Below are positions 10,182 to 18,725 of a stretch of 41,526 bases of DNA, piece after piece. The position numbers and the translations under genes were made by a program. Numbering within the stretch: the first letter of the stretch is position 1; the number at the start of each line of letters is the position of its first letter. Origin of the DNA: Bacteroidota bacterium (lineage in GTDB: Bacteria; Bacteroidota; Bacteroidia; Chitinophagales; Saprospiraceae); the NCBI GenBank assembly GCA_017858735.1, contig JAFMBH010000026.1, positions 1-41,526 of the forward strand. The letters are read 5' to 3'. A model generated the notes under the pieces. That model had not been told where the DNA came from. It was given only the letters and a program-made list of their open reading frames with translations, and did no database searches.

Positions 10182-10811
10182 TTAAGCTATCATTTTATTT
10201 ATCACGAAAAACACCATTAAATAGACCCACAGGATATCAAGAAAGTGCCAATAAATACTAATTAATCGTAAATTTAGCCGTTTATGTGGGTCCGAAAAAT
10301 AGACCAATACACTGACTGGCTCAATCATGTATTTCTTTGCCTGAATACTAAAATAAATAAGGAAGGGTAGTCCCGCTACAACGTGGAAAAAGTGAAGACC
10401 CGATATAACATACAAATACCCTGCAGAATTATCTGTTTGTATCATTATGTTTTGATTAAATAAACTATACCACGCAATACCCTGAAGGACAAGAAATAGA
10501 AACGATAAAGTTATCGTTATGTAAAGTGTTTGCTGATACTTATCAGTTCTGTCCTCCAGATACGCTTTTTTACTTTGCCATAAAGTATAGCTTGAAGCTA
10601 ATAGTACCAATGTATTTACATAAAATAACCAGGGTAATTGCAGCGGAGGTAATTTCGACAGTGTTCTGGTGTAAACGTAGGCGAAGGATAAGGACAAAAA
10701 TAACATGGTTAATCCCGCTAAAGTCAGGAATAAAATGATGTTTTTTGGATGAAAAATCAAAGACGCATTCTGATGGTTGTCTAGCTCGTTATTTTGAGGT
10801 AAAGAGTTCAT
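10182..10811 (-). CDS. Heme-copper oxidase subunit III-like membrane protein (orphan copy)
   Basis: 209 residues with about five predicted membrane helices. The helix motifs LYVISGLHFFHVVAGLPF and IYWHFLDILWVYLMVFF are hallmarks of cytochrome oxidase subunit III, and they closely parallel the 194-residue subunit III-like gene of the main oxidase cluster (LSGLHAAHILGGL; IYWHFVDVLWIYLIVFL). Subunit III stabilises the proton-pumping core and has no redox cofactor. This copy stands alone, over 20 kb from the oxidase cluster, 78 bp upstream of purL on the same strand. It may serve as an alternative subunit III for the aa3 oxidase, or belong to an oxidase or NO reductase encoded elsewhere. The family call is firm; the partner is unknown. 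Confidence 0.85.
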   Translation of the reverse strand: MNSLPQNNELDNHQNASLIFHPKNIILFLTLAGLTMLFLSLSFAYVYTRTLSKLPPLQLPWLFYVNTLVLLASSYTLWQSKKAYLEDRTDKYQQTLYITITLSFLFLVLQGIAWYSLFNQNIMIQTDNSAGYLYVISGLHFFHVVAGLPFLIYFSIQAKKYMIEPVSVLVYFSDPHKRLNLRLISIYWHFLDILWVYLMVFFVINKMIA

Positions 10812-10944
10812 ATTTTAAGATTTTACAACTAACAATATCTTAAATCTTTAGTTCAAGTTATAAATATTTTGCATTATCTGACGGTAGTAATTTGTTGCGT
10901 TTACTTTATAATTTGATTAAATTGGCCTCTTAAATTGTGTCGAT

Positions 10945-13200
10945 ATGGTGTTTTTCTTTGTCCGGTTTATTGTTTTTCTTTTTTTACCCTTCTTTTTATT
11001 CGGACAAACGTTCAGGGAAATTACTTTACCCATTTCAAATGCACAAAAAACATTTGATGACCCTTTCACGGGAGGGATGAAGTGTCCCCAATTTTCTGAA
11101 ACCGATGTTAATAACGACGGTATAACCGATATTTATGTGTTTGACAGGGTCGGAAATATTCATAGTGCCTATTTGGGTAAAAGAAAAATGCCTGGCGAAG
11201 AAAAAGTGAATTATGTTTTTTCTCCGGAATATGTGTCTCATTTTCCTCCCGCAGAAAGTTGGGTGTTATTGCGAGACTATGATAAAGATGGAATTTCTGA
11301 CTTTTTTGCCTATTCCGATATCCCCGGCGTAGATGGCATTCAGGTTTGGAAGGGATTTTATAATGAGGATAACATGCTGTCCTTTAAGAGGATAAATTTT
11401 AAAGCGCCTTATAATATCCTTTTTTTTCCCTTGTTCGTAGGCGGTCAATCTAATCTCTACGTTACCAGAATTGATATCCCCGCATTGGATGATATTGACG
11501 GTGATGGCGATCTCGATATTGTTACCTTTAATATAAATGGTGGTTTTGCAGAATTTTATAGAAATGAATCTGTAGAAAAGAATTATAAAAATGATTCCCT
11601 TTTATTTCGCCTGGATAGTCAGTGTTGGGGCGGTTTTTATGAATCGGGTTCTTCATCCAAAATAGATTTTTCTCCTGCTCCGGGTATTTGCTATAAAATT
11701 ACACCGGGTGAATTAGCGGGAAATCTAAGGCATTCAGGTAGTACCCTATTGACGCTTGATCTAGATGGCGATGGCGACAAAGAGTTGTTTCTTGGCGATA
11801 TTTCTTATCCAAATATCACACTTCTTACCAATGGGGGAAATGCCAAAACGGCCTGGATGAATAAACAGGATAATTATTTTCCGATGTATGATTTTCCTGT
11901 CGATTTGCCTTCCTTTCCCGCTTCTTTTGCCCTCGATGTAAATCAAGATAGTCTGAAAGATTTGATTTTTGCTCCCAATGCTATTTTTAATTCAATTGAT
12001 GAAGGGGCTTTTTTGTTATACAAAAATATCGGTACAAAAGATAAAGCCGTTTTTACCTTGGTGGAGAAGAATTTTTTAAATGAAAATACGCTCGATGTTG
12101 GTAAAGGAGCAAGTCCGACCTTTGCCGATATAAATGGCGATGGATTGTTGGATTTGGTGATAGGCAATTATGGAAATTTTAAAGAACCTGGCGTTTATCC
12201 CTCGGGCTTATTTTATTTCGAAAACAATGGAACTTATGCTAAACCATCTTTTATTCTAAAAGACAGTAATTTTTTGAGCCTTAACAGATTTAATTCGGTT
12301 TCTCGTGATTTTTCACCCGTTTTTGCTGATATGGACGGCGATGGCGACGAAGATGTTCTCATCGGTGATGAGTCAGGTCAGTTGTTTTACGGCGAAAATA
12401 TTGCAGGTAAGGGGAAGCCACTAAAAATAGATCAATTTGTATATCCGTTCATGGATATTGACGTTGGTTTGTATGCCACACCCTTTGTTTTTGACGTTAA
12501 TAACGATGGTTTACCCGATGTACTTGTTGGGGAAAGAGGTGGAAATATCAATTATTTTCAAAATATAGGAACCAAAACCAGACCTTTTTTTGATGCCAAT
12601 GCTGATATTTTGCCTAATATCACCCGTTGGGGAAGCGTTAATACGAATAAACCTGGCTATCTAAATGGTTCAACTGCGCCTATAATGTTCTATACGAAGG
12701 AGGGACTTCGCTTATTGACTGGTTCAGATGATAAAGGATTACTATTATACGAAAATTCTGAAGCCAATCAAAAATTTAATCTCTTGGAAAATGGATTAAG
12801 TACGTTGAAAAATGGATTTCAGGTAAAACCTGCGTTGGCTGATATCAATAACGATGGTTTCTATGAGTTATTAGTGGGTAATGCAAGGGGAGGGCTACAA
12901 CTTTACCAAACTCACTGGCAAAAATTAACGACCAATACTAAGGACATTAAAAATGCTACGCCTGCTAAAATAATCGTTTATCCAAATCCATCTGATAATT
13001 TTATACGGTTAAAATACGAATCGGCAAATTCATTTTCTAACCTTAAGATTTCTGTATTTGATGTATTGGGACGGTGTCTTATGACATTGGAAAATTACAA
13101 TGAAAATACACCCATAAATATATCAACGCTCCCAAATGGATTTTACCAGATACAATTGGAGGATGGGATGGAAAAATATCATACCCCTTTTATTCGCTAA
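10945..13200 (+). CDS. Secreted FG-GAP/VCBS repeat protein with T9SS type A sorting domain
   Basis: 751 residues. It opens with a hydrophobic signal peptide ending at about FLFGQ (residue 21). Nine calcium-binding-like Dx(D/N)xDG motifs begin near residues 54, 111, 183, 272, 331, 395, 462, 517 and 633 (for example DIDGDGDLD, DMDGDGDED, DVNNDGLPD), as in beta-propeller FG-GAP/VCBS repeats. The motif at 331 (DVNQDSLKD) is degenerate. Residues about 672-751 form a Por-type C-terminal domain (KIIVYPNPSDNFIRL; VFDVLGRCL; LPNGFYQIQL), marking export by the type IX system and attachment or release at the cell surface. The binding target is unknown. It is a single gene convergent with the sterol desaturase gene. 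Confidence 0.92.
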   Translation: MVFFFVRFIVFLFLPFFLFGQTFREITLPISNAQKTFDDPFTGGMKCPQFSETDVNNDGITDIYVFDRVGNIHSAYLGKRKMPGEEKVNYVFSPEYVSHFPPAESWVLLRDYDKDGISDFFAYSDIPGVDGIQVWKGFYNEDNMLSFKRINFKAPYNILFFPLFVGGQSNLYVTRIDIPALDDIDGDGDLDIVTFNINGGFAEFYRNESVEKNYKNDSLLFRLDSQCWGGFYESGSSSKIDFSPAPGICYKITPGELAGNLRHSGSTLLTLDLDGDGDKELFLGDISYPNITLLTNGGNAKTAWMNKQDNYFPMYDFPVDLPSFPASFALDVNQDSLKDLIFAPNAIFNSIDEGAFLLYKNIGTKDKAVFTLVEKNFLNENTLDVGKGASPTFADINGDGLLDLVIGNYGNFKEPGVYPSGLFYFENNGTYAKPSFILKDSNFLSLNRFNSVSRDFSPVFADMDGDGDEDVLIGDESGQLFYGENIAGKGKPLKIDQFVYPFMDIDVGLYATPFVFDVNNDGLPDVLVGERGGNINYFQNIGTKTRPFFDANADILPNITRWGSVNTNKPGYLNGSTAPIMFYTKEGLRLLTGSDDKGLLLYENSEANQKFNLLENGLSTLKNGFQVKPALADINNDGFYELLVGNARGGLQLYQTHWQKLTTNTKDIKNATPAKIIVYPNPSDNFIRLKYESANSFSNLKISVFDVLGRCLMTLENYNENTPINISTLPNGFYQIQLEDGMEKYHTPFIR

Positions 13201-13210
13201 AAAGTTAGCG
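13195..13210. terminator. Bidirectional hairpin between convergent genes, built on both stop codons
   Basis: The sequence CGCTAA-AAAG-TTAGCG is a perfect 6-bp stem with a 4-base loop. Its left arm contains the TAA stop of the FG-GAP gene (13198-13200) and its right arm the stop of the minus-strand sterol desaturase gene (13205-13207). A T-rich run follows on the right side at 13216-13222. It is short, so it is a plausible rather than certain terminator. Confidence 0.5.
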
Positions 13211-14086
13211 GTTAAATTTTTTAAAATCGACGGAAGGATCATAATCTTGCTTTGTTTTCCAGGCATGAAGCTCGCTTCGAGAATCTTTAGAACGGAAAAT
13301 AGGGAATAACAACTGAATATACCATGGTTCTTTTATCTGATTCCATGCACCGAATGTTTCAGGATATTTTCGGGTAATTTTAGCGGTCCCAAAAAGGATA
13401 TCCCAGAAAAACAAGAGGTTACCAAAGTTACCGTTAGGATGGGAAATGCCATCTTCAGCAGTTAGACCATGGTGTGCAAAATGGGTGCTTGGGGTTGAAA
13501 TGGTTCTTTCAATAATCCATGCCAATGGATGAAGTGCCTTATAACGGTATAAGAAACGGTCCCATTTGGTTTCACTGTGTGCCAAAAGAATAACTATCAA
13601 TTTAACGGTGACATAAAAGATATAAACGTAGCCCATGCCAAGATAAATAAGTATGCCCGAAAGCCAGATGCCCGGCATGAGGGCATAATAAAGGATGGCA
13701 TTTCTGTAGGTTACCAATACGCCCATTTCTTCCACAACATGGTGGGGTCGATGCAATTTCCACATAGTCATATTGGTATGAGACCAGCGATGCCACCAAT
13801 ATTGGACCATGTCGTCTAATATCAAAAAGGTACCAACCTTCCACATAAAATGAAGATTGATAAAATAGTTTTCAAGGTTTGGTAAGAAAAAATTCATTCC
13901 AAAAAAGGTAACTAAAAAAATACCAGGTTGAATGAACGTTGGCAGCGTAGCAAGGCTAACCAGTTCGATAGTGTAGTCCGTTTTTGATCTTTTTCCACTA
14001 AAGTAAAGGCCTCCCAATGCTTCCAAAATACCCAGAATTAATAGAACGGCGGCGGGAATTAATTTACTGTATAGGCTAAGTTCCAT
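13205..14086 (-). CDS. Sterol desaturase / fatty acid hydroxylase family membrane protein
   Basis: 293 residues with several membrane helices. The eight-histidine di-iron pattern is intact: HRWSH (H99, H103), HRPHH (H112, H115, H116) and HFAHH (H202, H205, H206). Members of this superfamily hydroxylate or desaturate lipids, sterols or carotenoids at a membrane-embedded di-iron site using O2. The substrate cannot be read from the sequence; in Bacteroidota, roles in lipid hydroxylation are common guesses. The gene begins 10 bp after the aldehyde dehydrogenase stop on the same strand, so the two probably form an operon; a link through a fatty aldehyde is possible but speculative. Confidence 0.88.
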   Translation of the reverse strand: MELSLYSKLIPAAVLLILGILEALGGLYFSGKRSKTDYTIELVSLATLPTFIQPGIFLVTFFGMNFFLPNLENYFINLHFMWKVGTFLILDDMVQYWWHRWSHTNMTMWKLHRPHHVVEEMGVLVTYRNAILYYALMPGIWLSGILIYLGMGYVYIFYVTVKLIVILLAHSETKWDRFLYRYKALHPLAWIIERTISTPSTHFAHHGLTAEDGISHPNGNFGNLLFFWDILFGTAKITRKYPETFGAWNQIKEPWYIQLLFPIFRSKDSRSELHAWKTKQDYDPSVDFKKFNR

Positions 14087-14096
14087 GTTTTTATTT

Positions 14097-15563
14097 TTAG
14101 CTGATATCGGTACAAATATATTTTAAAATTTGAAACTCATCTATGCCATATTTAGAACCCTCTCTACCGAATCCACTTTCTTTTACTCCTCCAAAAGGTG
14201 CGGCAGCATAAGAAATAATGCCGGTATTTACGCCAACCATGCCATATTGTAAAGCCTCAGTGACCCGGTGTATTCTTGCATTGTCTTTAGTATAAATATA
14301 GGAAGCGAGACCAAATTCGGTATTATTAGCTATGGAAATGGCATCTTCTTCTGTTGAAAATGAGGTTATAGCCGAAATAGGTCCAAAAATTTCTTCTTTT
14401 GATAAGGCCATGTCAGGGGTAACCTGCGTTAATATGATCGGAGAAATAACCGTATTATCCACCGATGTATTTTTGGAATAAAAAATCTTTGCCCCTTTTT
14501 CAATGGCGTCGTTTAGCAAAAAGTTTACTTTTTTTATAGCTGCTTCATTGATTAATGGGCCAATTTGGGTATCATCTAAAAGTCCGTCGCCAACCTTCAT
14601 TTTATTTACCTCAAGGGCTAATTTTTCGTTAAAAGAGTCTAAGATATTAGCATGGATTAAAAATCGGTTGGTACAAACGCAGGTTTGTCCTGCATTTCTA
14701 TATTTTGATAATATAGCACCTTTTACAGCGGCATCGACATCGGCATCGTCAAAAACAATAAATGGAGCATTACCGCCCAGTTCTAGCGATAATTTTTTTA
14801 GGGTTGCAGCCCCTTTTTCCATTAAATACTTACCCGTTTTGGTTGAACCAGTGAAGGATATTTTTTGAATATTTTTATGAGCACAGAAAAAGTCTCCCGC
14901 AATCACAGGTTTACTGGTAGGCAAAATATTTAGTACGCCTTTGGGAATTCCCGCTTTTTCAGCTAAAACAGCCAATGCCAGCGCAGAAAGAGGGGTGTCC
15001 TCAGCAGGTTTAACCAATACGGTACAACCTGCAGCCAATGCCGGGGCAATTTTTCGGGTAATCATGGCATTAGGGAAGTTCCAGGGAGTTATAGCAACCA
15101 CCACGCCAATGGGTTGCTTTATAACCGATATTCGTTTATTTGCATCGGGCGACGGAATAATGTCACCATAAACCCGAACGGCTTCCGCAGCAAACCATTC
15201 AATAAAAGTGGCACCATAGCGAATTTCCCCCAAGGCTTCCTGAAATGGTTTTCCTTGTTCCAGGGTTAATATGGCAGCAAGATCCCGCTCATTTTCTATA
15301 ATAAGATTATGCCATTTAGTTAATTTGCTGCTTCTTTCATAACTCGTTAATTTAGCCCAGGTGGGAAATGCAATGTTGGCCGCTTGTACCGCATGATCAA
15401 AATCGCTGACCTGTAAATCACTGACTTCCGCTATAATCATTTTGTTAAATGGATTATAAACAGGGAAAGTCTTTTTCTCAGTACCTTTAGTCCATTGACC
15501 GTTGATAAAGGCTTCCTGCTTAAATAAATCAGTGTTTTTTAAATCAATGGGTAAACGACTCAT
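14097..15563 (-). CDS. gabD: NAD(P)-dependent aldehyde dehydrogenase, succinate-semialdehyde dehydrogenase-like
   Basis: 488 residues, full length for the family. Active-site features are present: N162 (TPWNFPN), K185 (LVKPAEDTP), the nucleotide loop FTGSTKTGK, general base E261 (LELGGN) and nucleophile C295 in GQTCVC. The C-x-C pair (295, 297) and the EQGKP segment are characteristic of the succinate-semialdehyde/glutarate-semialdehyde branch. It would oxidise succinate semialdehyde to succinate in the cytoplasm, though lactaldehyde or other small aldehydes are possible. No GABA transaminase gene is nearby. It is the first gene of a two-gene unit with the sterol desaturase-family gene and is divergent, by 49 bp, from the DUF6702 gene. 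Confidence 0.87.
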   Translation of the reverse strand: MSRLPIDLKNTDLFKQEAFINGQWTKGTEKKTFPVYNPFNKMIIAEVSDLQVSDFDHAVQAANIAFPTWAKLTSYERSSKLTKWHNLIIENERDLAAILTLEQGKPFQEALGEIRYGATFIEWFAAEAVRVYGDIIPSPDANKRISVIKQPIGVVVAITPWNFPNAMITRKIAPALAAGCTVLVKPAEDTPLSALALAVLAEKAGIPKGVLNILPTSKPVIAGDFFCAHKNIQKISFTGSTKTGKYLMEKGAATLKKLSLELGGNAPFIVFDDADVDAAVKGAILSKYRNAGQTCVCTNRFLIHANILDSFNEKLALEVNKMKVGDGLLDDTQIGPLINEAAIKKVNFLLNDAIEKGAKIFYSKNTSVDNTVISPIILTQVTPDMALSKEEIFGPISAITSFSTEEDAISIANNTEFGLASYIYTKDNARIHRVTEALQYGMVGVNTGIISYAAAPFGGVKESGFGREGSKYGIDEFQILKYICTDIS

Positions 15564-15612
15564 TTTTGTTAAAGACTTTAAATGGATAGCAATATTGTAA
15601 AAATACCAAATT

Positions 15613-16119
15613 ATGTGTTTAATGAGTGCTTTCTTGTGGGTTTGCCTGTCTTTTTCTGACCTGAATACAGAAAACGATCACGGTATCTACCTTTCAGTAT
15701 CAGAAGTAAGTTTGTCGAAAGACAACAGCCAAAGCCATATTAATATAAAAATATTTTCAGACGATTTTGAAAATATTCTTCGTTTTTACAATAAAGGTAA
15801 ATTATCGACTACCGATATATGTGCCAAAGAAAGCCTGATTCTGTCCTATTTCACTAAATACATGCCAATTAAAATCAATGATAAATACATTAAGTTACAG
15901 TGGTCAGGCTGCGAAAAAATAGGGGATAGTTTATCCTTACATTTTTCTTTTACCTGCCCGGCAGATGGCAAAGAACTGAAAATCAAGGCGACCTTCTTTA
16001 CTGAGCTATTTCCATCACAACAAAATATAATTCAGATAAAAACAGAGGGGTTAGCCAATAGGTTTTTAAAATTTAAAGAAGGGGATTCCTGGCAAACGGT
16101 ATCATTTTCCGGTAAATAA
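15613..16119 (+). CDS. DUF6702-family exported protein
   Basis: 168 residues. The start MCLMSAFLWVCLSFSD is a short hydrophobic signal. The body fits the Bacteroidota DUF6702 family: an opening strand GIYLSVSEVSLSKDN, then INIKIFSDDFENILRF and a closing segment KFKEGDSWQTVSFS. Members are small beta-rich periplasmic proteins of unknown function, often beside M1 or M20 peptidase genes. Here it is convergent with the M20 amidohydrolase, with the two 3' ends overlapping by 18 bp, so the shared neighbourhood fits that habit. No catalytic motif is visible. Confidence 0.75.
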   Translation: MCLMSAFLWVCLSFSDLNTENDHGIYLSVSEVSLSKDNSQSHINIKIFSDDFENILRFYNKGKLSTTDICAKESLILSYFTKYMPIKINDKYIKLQWSGCEKIGDSLSLHFSFTCPADGKELKIKATFFTELFPSQQNIIQIKTEGLANRFLKFKEGDSWQTVSFSGK

Positions 16120-17412
16120 ATCGAGTAACGATTGGGAGGTAACTAAAATACCTGTTTCAAGAGATTTTTCAGGGTCAGGATAATAAAAAGGAGAATGTAA
16201 TCCTGGTAAATCATTCTTTTTGATACGTTCCTCGGGAGCAGTCCCAAGCCAGAATAATACAGAGGGAACCTTATGAGAAGTCCTTCCGTAAGCGGAAAAA
16301 TCTTCAGCAACCATTTGAACCTCAGCATTTACCACCATATTTTCACCTATACTTTTTTTTGCACTGCCCGACAGTTTATCAACTAATGATTCATTGTTGT
16401 AATTTGCGGCTATATAAACGGGGGAAAATGCTATTTTAGGATATTTTTCAGGGGGTAAACCAGCAGCCATAGCCGTACCATGGCAAATTTCCGTAATTCT
16501 CTTATGTATCATTGTTCTAACCTCCTCTTTAAAAGTTCGAAGGGTTAAACCTAGTTTAACTTCGTCGGGAATAATATTGCTGGCTGTACCAGCATGAATG
16601 GAACCCACGGTAACCACCGCTGATTCAATAGGTTTTAGGCTTCTACTGGTGATAGTCTGTAATTCCATGATCAACATACTGGAGAGAACAATGGGGTCAA
16701 TAGACATGTGAGGAGAAGCGCCATGAGCTCCTATTCCATACACCGTAATGGTCACCGACTCAGAGGCAGCCATGGTATAACCCTTTCCGTAGCCTACCTT
16801 TCCGGCGGGAATGGTGGGACTACAATGCAGTCCGATAGCATAATTGGGCACACCGAAAGTTTCGTAAATTCCGCCTTCTAATAATGCTTTTGCACCAGCG
16901 CCTATTTCTTCAGCAGGTTGTCCAATGAGCATAAGCGTGCCTTTCCATTGATCTTTCATTTTTATGAGCGCCCTTGCAGTGCCCAACCAGGTTGTCATGT
17001 GCATGTCGTGACCACAGGAATGCATGACCCCCGATGTAGTTCCATTTGTAGTGTATGTTTTAGTACTGGCGTAGGGTAAGCCCGTTTTTTCTGACATAGG
17101 CAGCGCGTCCATATCGGTGCGATATAAAATAGTTGGCCCTTCACCATTTTTGAAAATACCTACAATGCCATAAGAATTTCCCACATTCTCTGTTACCGTC
17201 ACGCCAATTTTTCTTAATTCAGAGGCTAACAAAGCAGAAGTCTCTTTCTCCTGTAATGAAACCTCTGGCATTTGATGTAATTTTTTGTAAAATGGAATCA
17301 AATAGGGCAAATCTTCTTTAATGCTTTGTTTATCGACCTCCACAGGTTCAGCGTTATTTACTTGAGCATTAAAAAGGAACAAAAAAGGGAAGAGGGAAAA
17401 TATCAGTTGCAT
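16102..17412 (-). CDS. Exported M20 family amidohydrolase/peptidase
   Basis: 436 residues. An N-terminal signal peptide (MQLIFSLFPFLFLFNAQ) implies export, unusual for the mostly cytoplasmic M20D aminoacylase/hippurate hydrolase branch. The metal site is intact: C133 and H135 in HSCGHDMHM, and catalytic E168 with E169 in GQPAEEIGAGAK. A dimerisation domain is inserted at about residues 210-330. It would cleave N-acyl or N-amino-acyl bonds with two metal ions in the periplasm; the substrate is unknown. The 3' end overlaps the DUF6702 gene by 18 bp. The start is divergent from thyA by 96 bp. I found no clear promoter for it. Confidence 0.88.
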   Translation of the reverse strand: MQLIFSLFPFLFLFNAQVNNAEPVEVDKQSIKEDLPYLIPFYKKLHQMPEVSLQEKETSALLASELRKIGVTVTENVGNSYGIVGIFKNGEGPTILYRTDMDALPMSEKTGLPYASTKTYTTNGTTSGVMHSCGHDMHMTTWLGTARALIKMKDQWKGTLMLIGQPAEEIGAGAKALLEGGIYETFGVPNYAIGLHCSPTIPAGKVGYGKGYTMAASESVTITVYGIGAHGASPHMSIDPIVLSSMLIMELQTITSRSLKPIESAVVTVGSIHAGTASNIIPDEVKLGLTLRTFKEEVRTMIHKRITEICHGTAMAAGLPPEKYPKIAFSPVYIAANYNNESLVDKLSGSAKKSIGENMVVNAEVQMVAEDFSAYGRTSHKVPSVLFWLGTAPEERIKKNDLPGLHSPFYYPDPEKSLETGILVTSQSLLDLFTGK

Positions 17413-17508
17413 AACTTTAAAATTATTTGTTAAGCAAATTATTAAATTATATTGTTATCATTGTTTTTTTTTGATTTTAATATTTTTATTTCTTCAAATG
17501 CAATCGCT

Positions 17509-18414
17509 ATGAAAGCTTATCACGACTTACTCCAGCACATTTTAAAGGAAGGCGTTGAAAAAATGGATAGGACGGGAACGGGTACAAAAAGTATTTTTGG
17601 CTACCAAATGAAGATAAACCTTGAAGAAGGATTTCCCTTACTTACGACCAAAAAAGTCGCTTTTAGGTGGTTAGCAGAGGAACTGCTTTGGTTCATCAAA
17701 GGGGAGACGAATATAAGACCGCTCGTTCAGAAGGGAATAAGTATCTGGAATGAATGGCCGTTTCAGTATTGGCTTGAAAAAAATGGTTGGGTGTCTGATT
17801 TTCCTAAATATTCAACGGAATGGAAAGATAAAATGAGCGAATTCGTTCAGCATGTAATAGATGACAAAGATTTTGCAGATAAATGGGGCGACCTGGGTCC
17901 TGTCTATGGTAAACAATGGCGAAATTTTGGTGGCGTAGATCAGCTCTCTCAGGTAATATCCGACATAAAATCTAATCCAGATTCCAGAAGACTTATTGTC
18001 TCTGCATGGAACCCGGTTGATATACCTGGCATGATAAAAAGTGGATTACCTCCTTGCCATACATTGTTTCAGTTTTATGTGTCAGAAGGTAAGTTAAGTT
18101 GTCAACTCTATCAACGATCTGCCGATGTGTTTCTTGGGGTACCTTTTAATATTGCCTCTTATGCCTTGCTAACTCATCTGATCGCTCATGTTACCCAGTT
18201 GCGGCCAGGCAATTTTATTCACACCTTCGGCGATGCACATATATATAATAATCACCTCGTCCAGATTAAGGAACAATTATCCAGAACACCCAGGAAATTA
18301 CCCACCATTTCACTAAATGAAAAGGTAAATGACTTGTTCCAGTTTGATTTTTCTGACATAACATTAGAAGGGTACGACCCACACCCAGCAATAAAAGCAG
18401 ATGTATCGGTATAA
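17509..18414 (+). CDS. thyA: Thymidylate synthase ThyA
   Basis: I chose the ATG at 17509 ([15 protein letters not shown]) because homologues begin here; an in-frame TTG at 17452 would add 19 residues unlike the family. The 301-residue product converts dUMP to dTMP with methylenetetrahydrofolate in the cytoplasm. Visible sites are R21 region DRTGTGT, catalytic C183 in [13 protein letters not shown]160-R161, and N214 in [12 protein letters not shown]. The insert at about 82-130 places it with the longer Lactobacillus-type forms rather than the 264-residue E. coli enzyme. No dihydrofolate reductase gene follows, although the two are often paired; a 302-bp non-coding stretch comes next. Confidence 0.96.
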   Translation: MKAYHDLLQHILKEGVEKMDRTGTGTKSIFGYQMKINLEEGFPLLTTKKVAFRWLAEELLWFIKGETNIRPLVQKGISIWNEWPFQYWLEKNGWVSDFPKYSTEWKDKMSEFVQHVIDDKDFADKWGDLGPVYGKQWRNFGGVDQLSQVISDIKSNPDSRRLIVSAWNPVDIPGMIKSGLPPCHTLFQFYVSEGKLSCQLYQRSADVFLGVPFNIASYALLTHLIAHVTQLRPGNFIHTFGDAHIYNNHLVQIKEQLSRTPRKLPTISLNEKVNDLFQFDFSDITLEGYDPHPAIKADVSV

Positions 18415-18583
18415 TTTATTGTAATACAGCGACATATATATTTTATTAATTATCATAAAATAATATTTTGTATCTACGGTTTTTTCGAAACATTATAGTT
18501 TAAAGAAGCTTATATTTTAATTATTAGCTATTAATTTTAGTGTTTTACCATATATAATTTATAAAAAGGACAAAAATCATCAT

Positions 18584-18612
18584 TTATTATTTAGAAATTA
18601 TCTAAATAGTGA
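18584..18612. repeat. AT-rich inverted repeat upstream of actA
   Basis: Arms 18584-18595 and 18601-18612 pair over 12 positions (ten Watson-Crick, two G-U) around a 5-base loop; the inner 8 bp, TATTTAGA against TCTAAATA, are perfect. No T-run follows on the plus strand, so it looks less like a terminator and more like an operator or mRNA structure 41 bp before the -7 box. It could also protect the thyA transcript end. Confidence 0.5.
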
Positions 18613-18652
18613 TTAGTTCTTAAAAAAACATGGTAAAACAAGTAAGGGTTAA

Positions 18653-18660
18653 TATATTTG
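18653..18660 (+). promoter_or_regulatory. Candidate -7 element of the ACIII operon promoter
   Basis: TATATTTG matches the Bacteroidota consensus TAnnTTTG exactly, 66 bases before the actA ATG at 18726. The -33 position (near 18630-18633) reads ATGG, a poor TTTG, which may point to an activator or an alternative sigma factor. Confidence 0.45.
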
Positions 18661-18725
18661 CGGTGACAAAAAAATGACATTTCATTTCACTTAGAAACAA
18701 TTCTGAATTCCAAACTGTGAATAAA

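Larger units (their letters stand above)
18415..18716. other. 302-bp AT-rich intergenic region between thyA and actA
   Basis: No credible gene on either strand. It holds the end of thyA, a strong AU-rich inverted repeat at 18584-18612 and a perfect -7 element TATATTTG at 18653-18660. It is the only long gap before the respiratory cluster and so the natural place for its main promoter and control sites. Confidence 0.7.

Noticed and set aside
10812-10944. Divergent promoter for the orphan subunit III gene and the FG-GAP gene
   Set aside because: Several near matches such as ATAATTTG exist, but none keeps TAnnTTTG with a TTTG at 19-21 bases, so no site can be named.
14503-14868. A 121-codon open frame on the plus strand opposite the aldehyde dehydrogenase
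   Set aside because: Frame shadow of the real gene, whose catalytic motifs E261 and C295 lie in this stretch.
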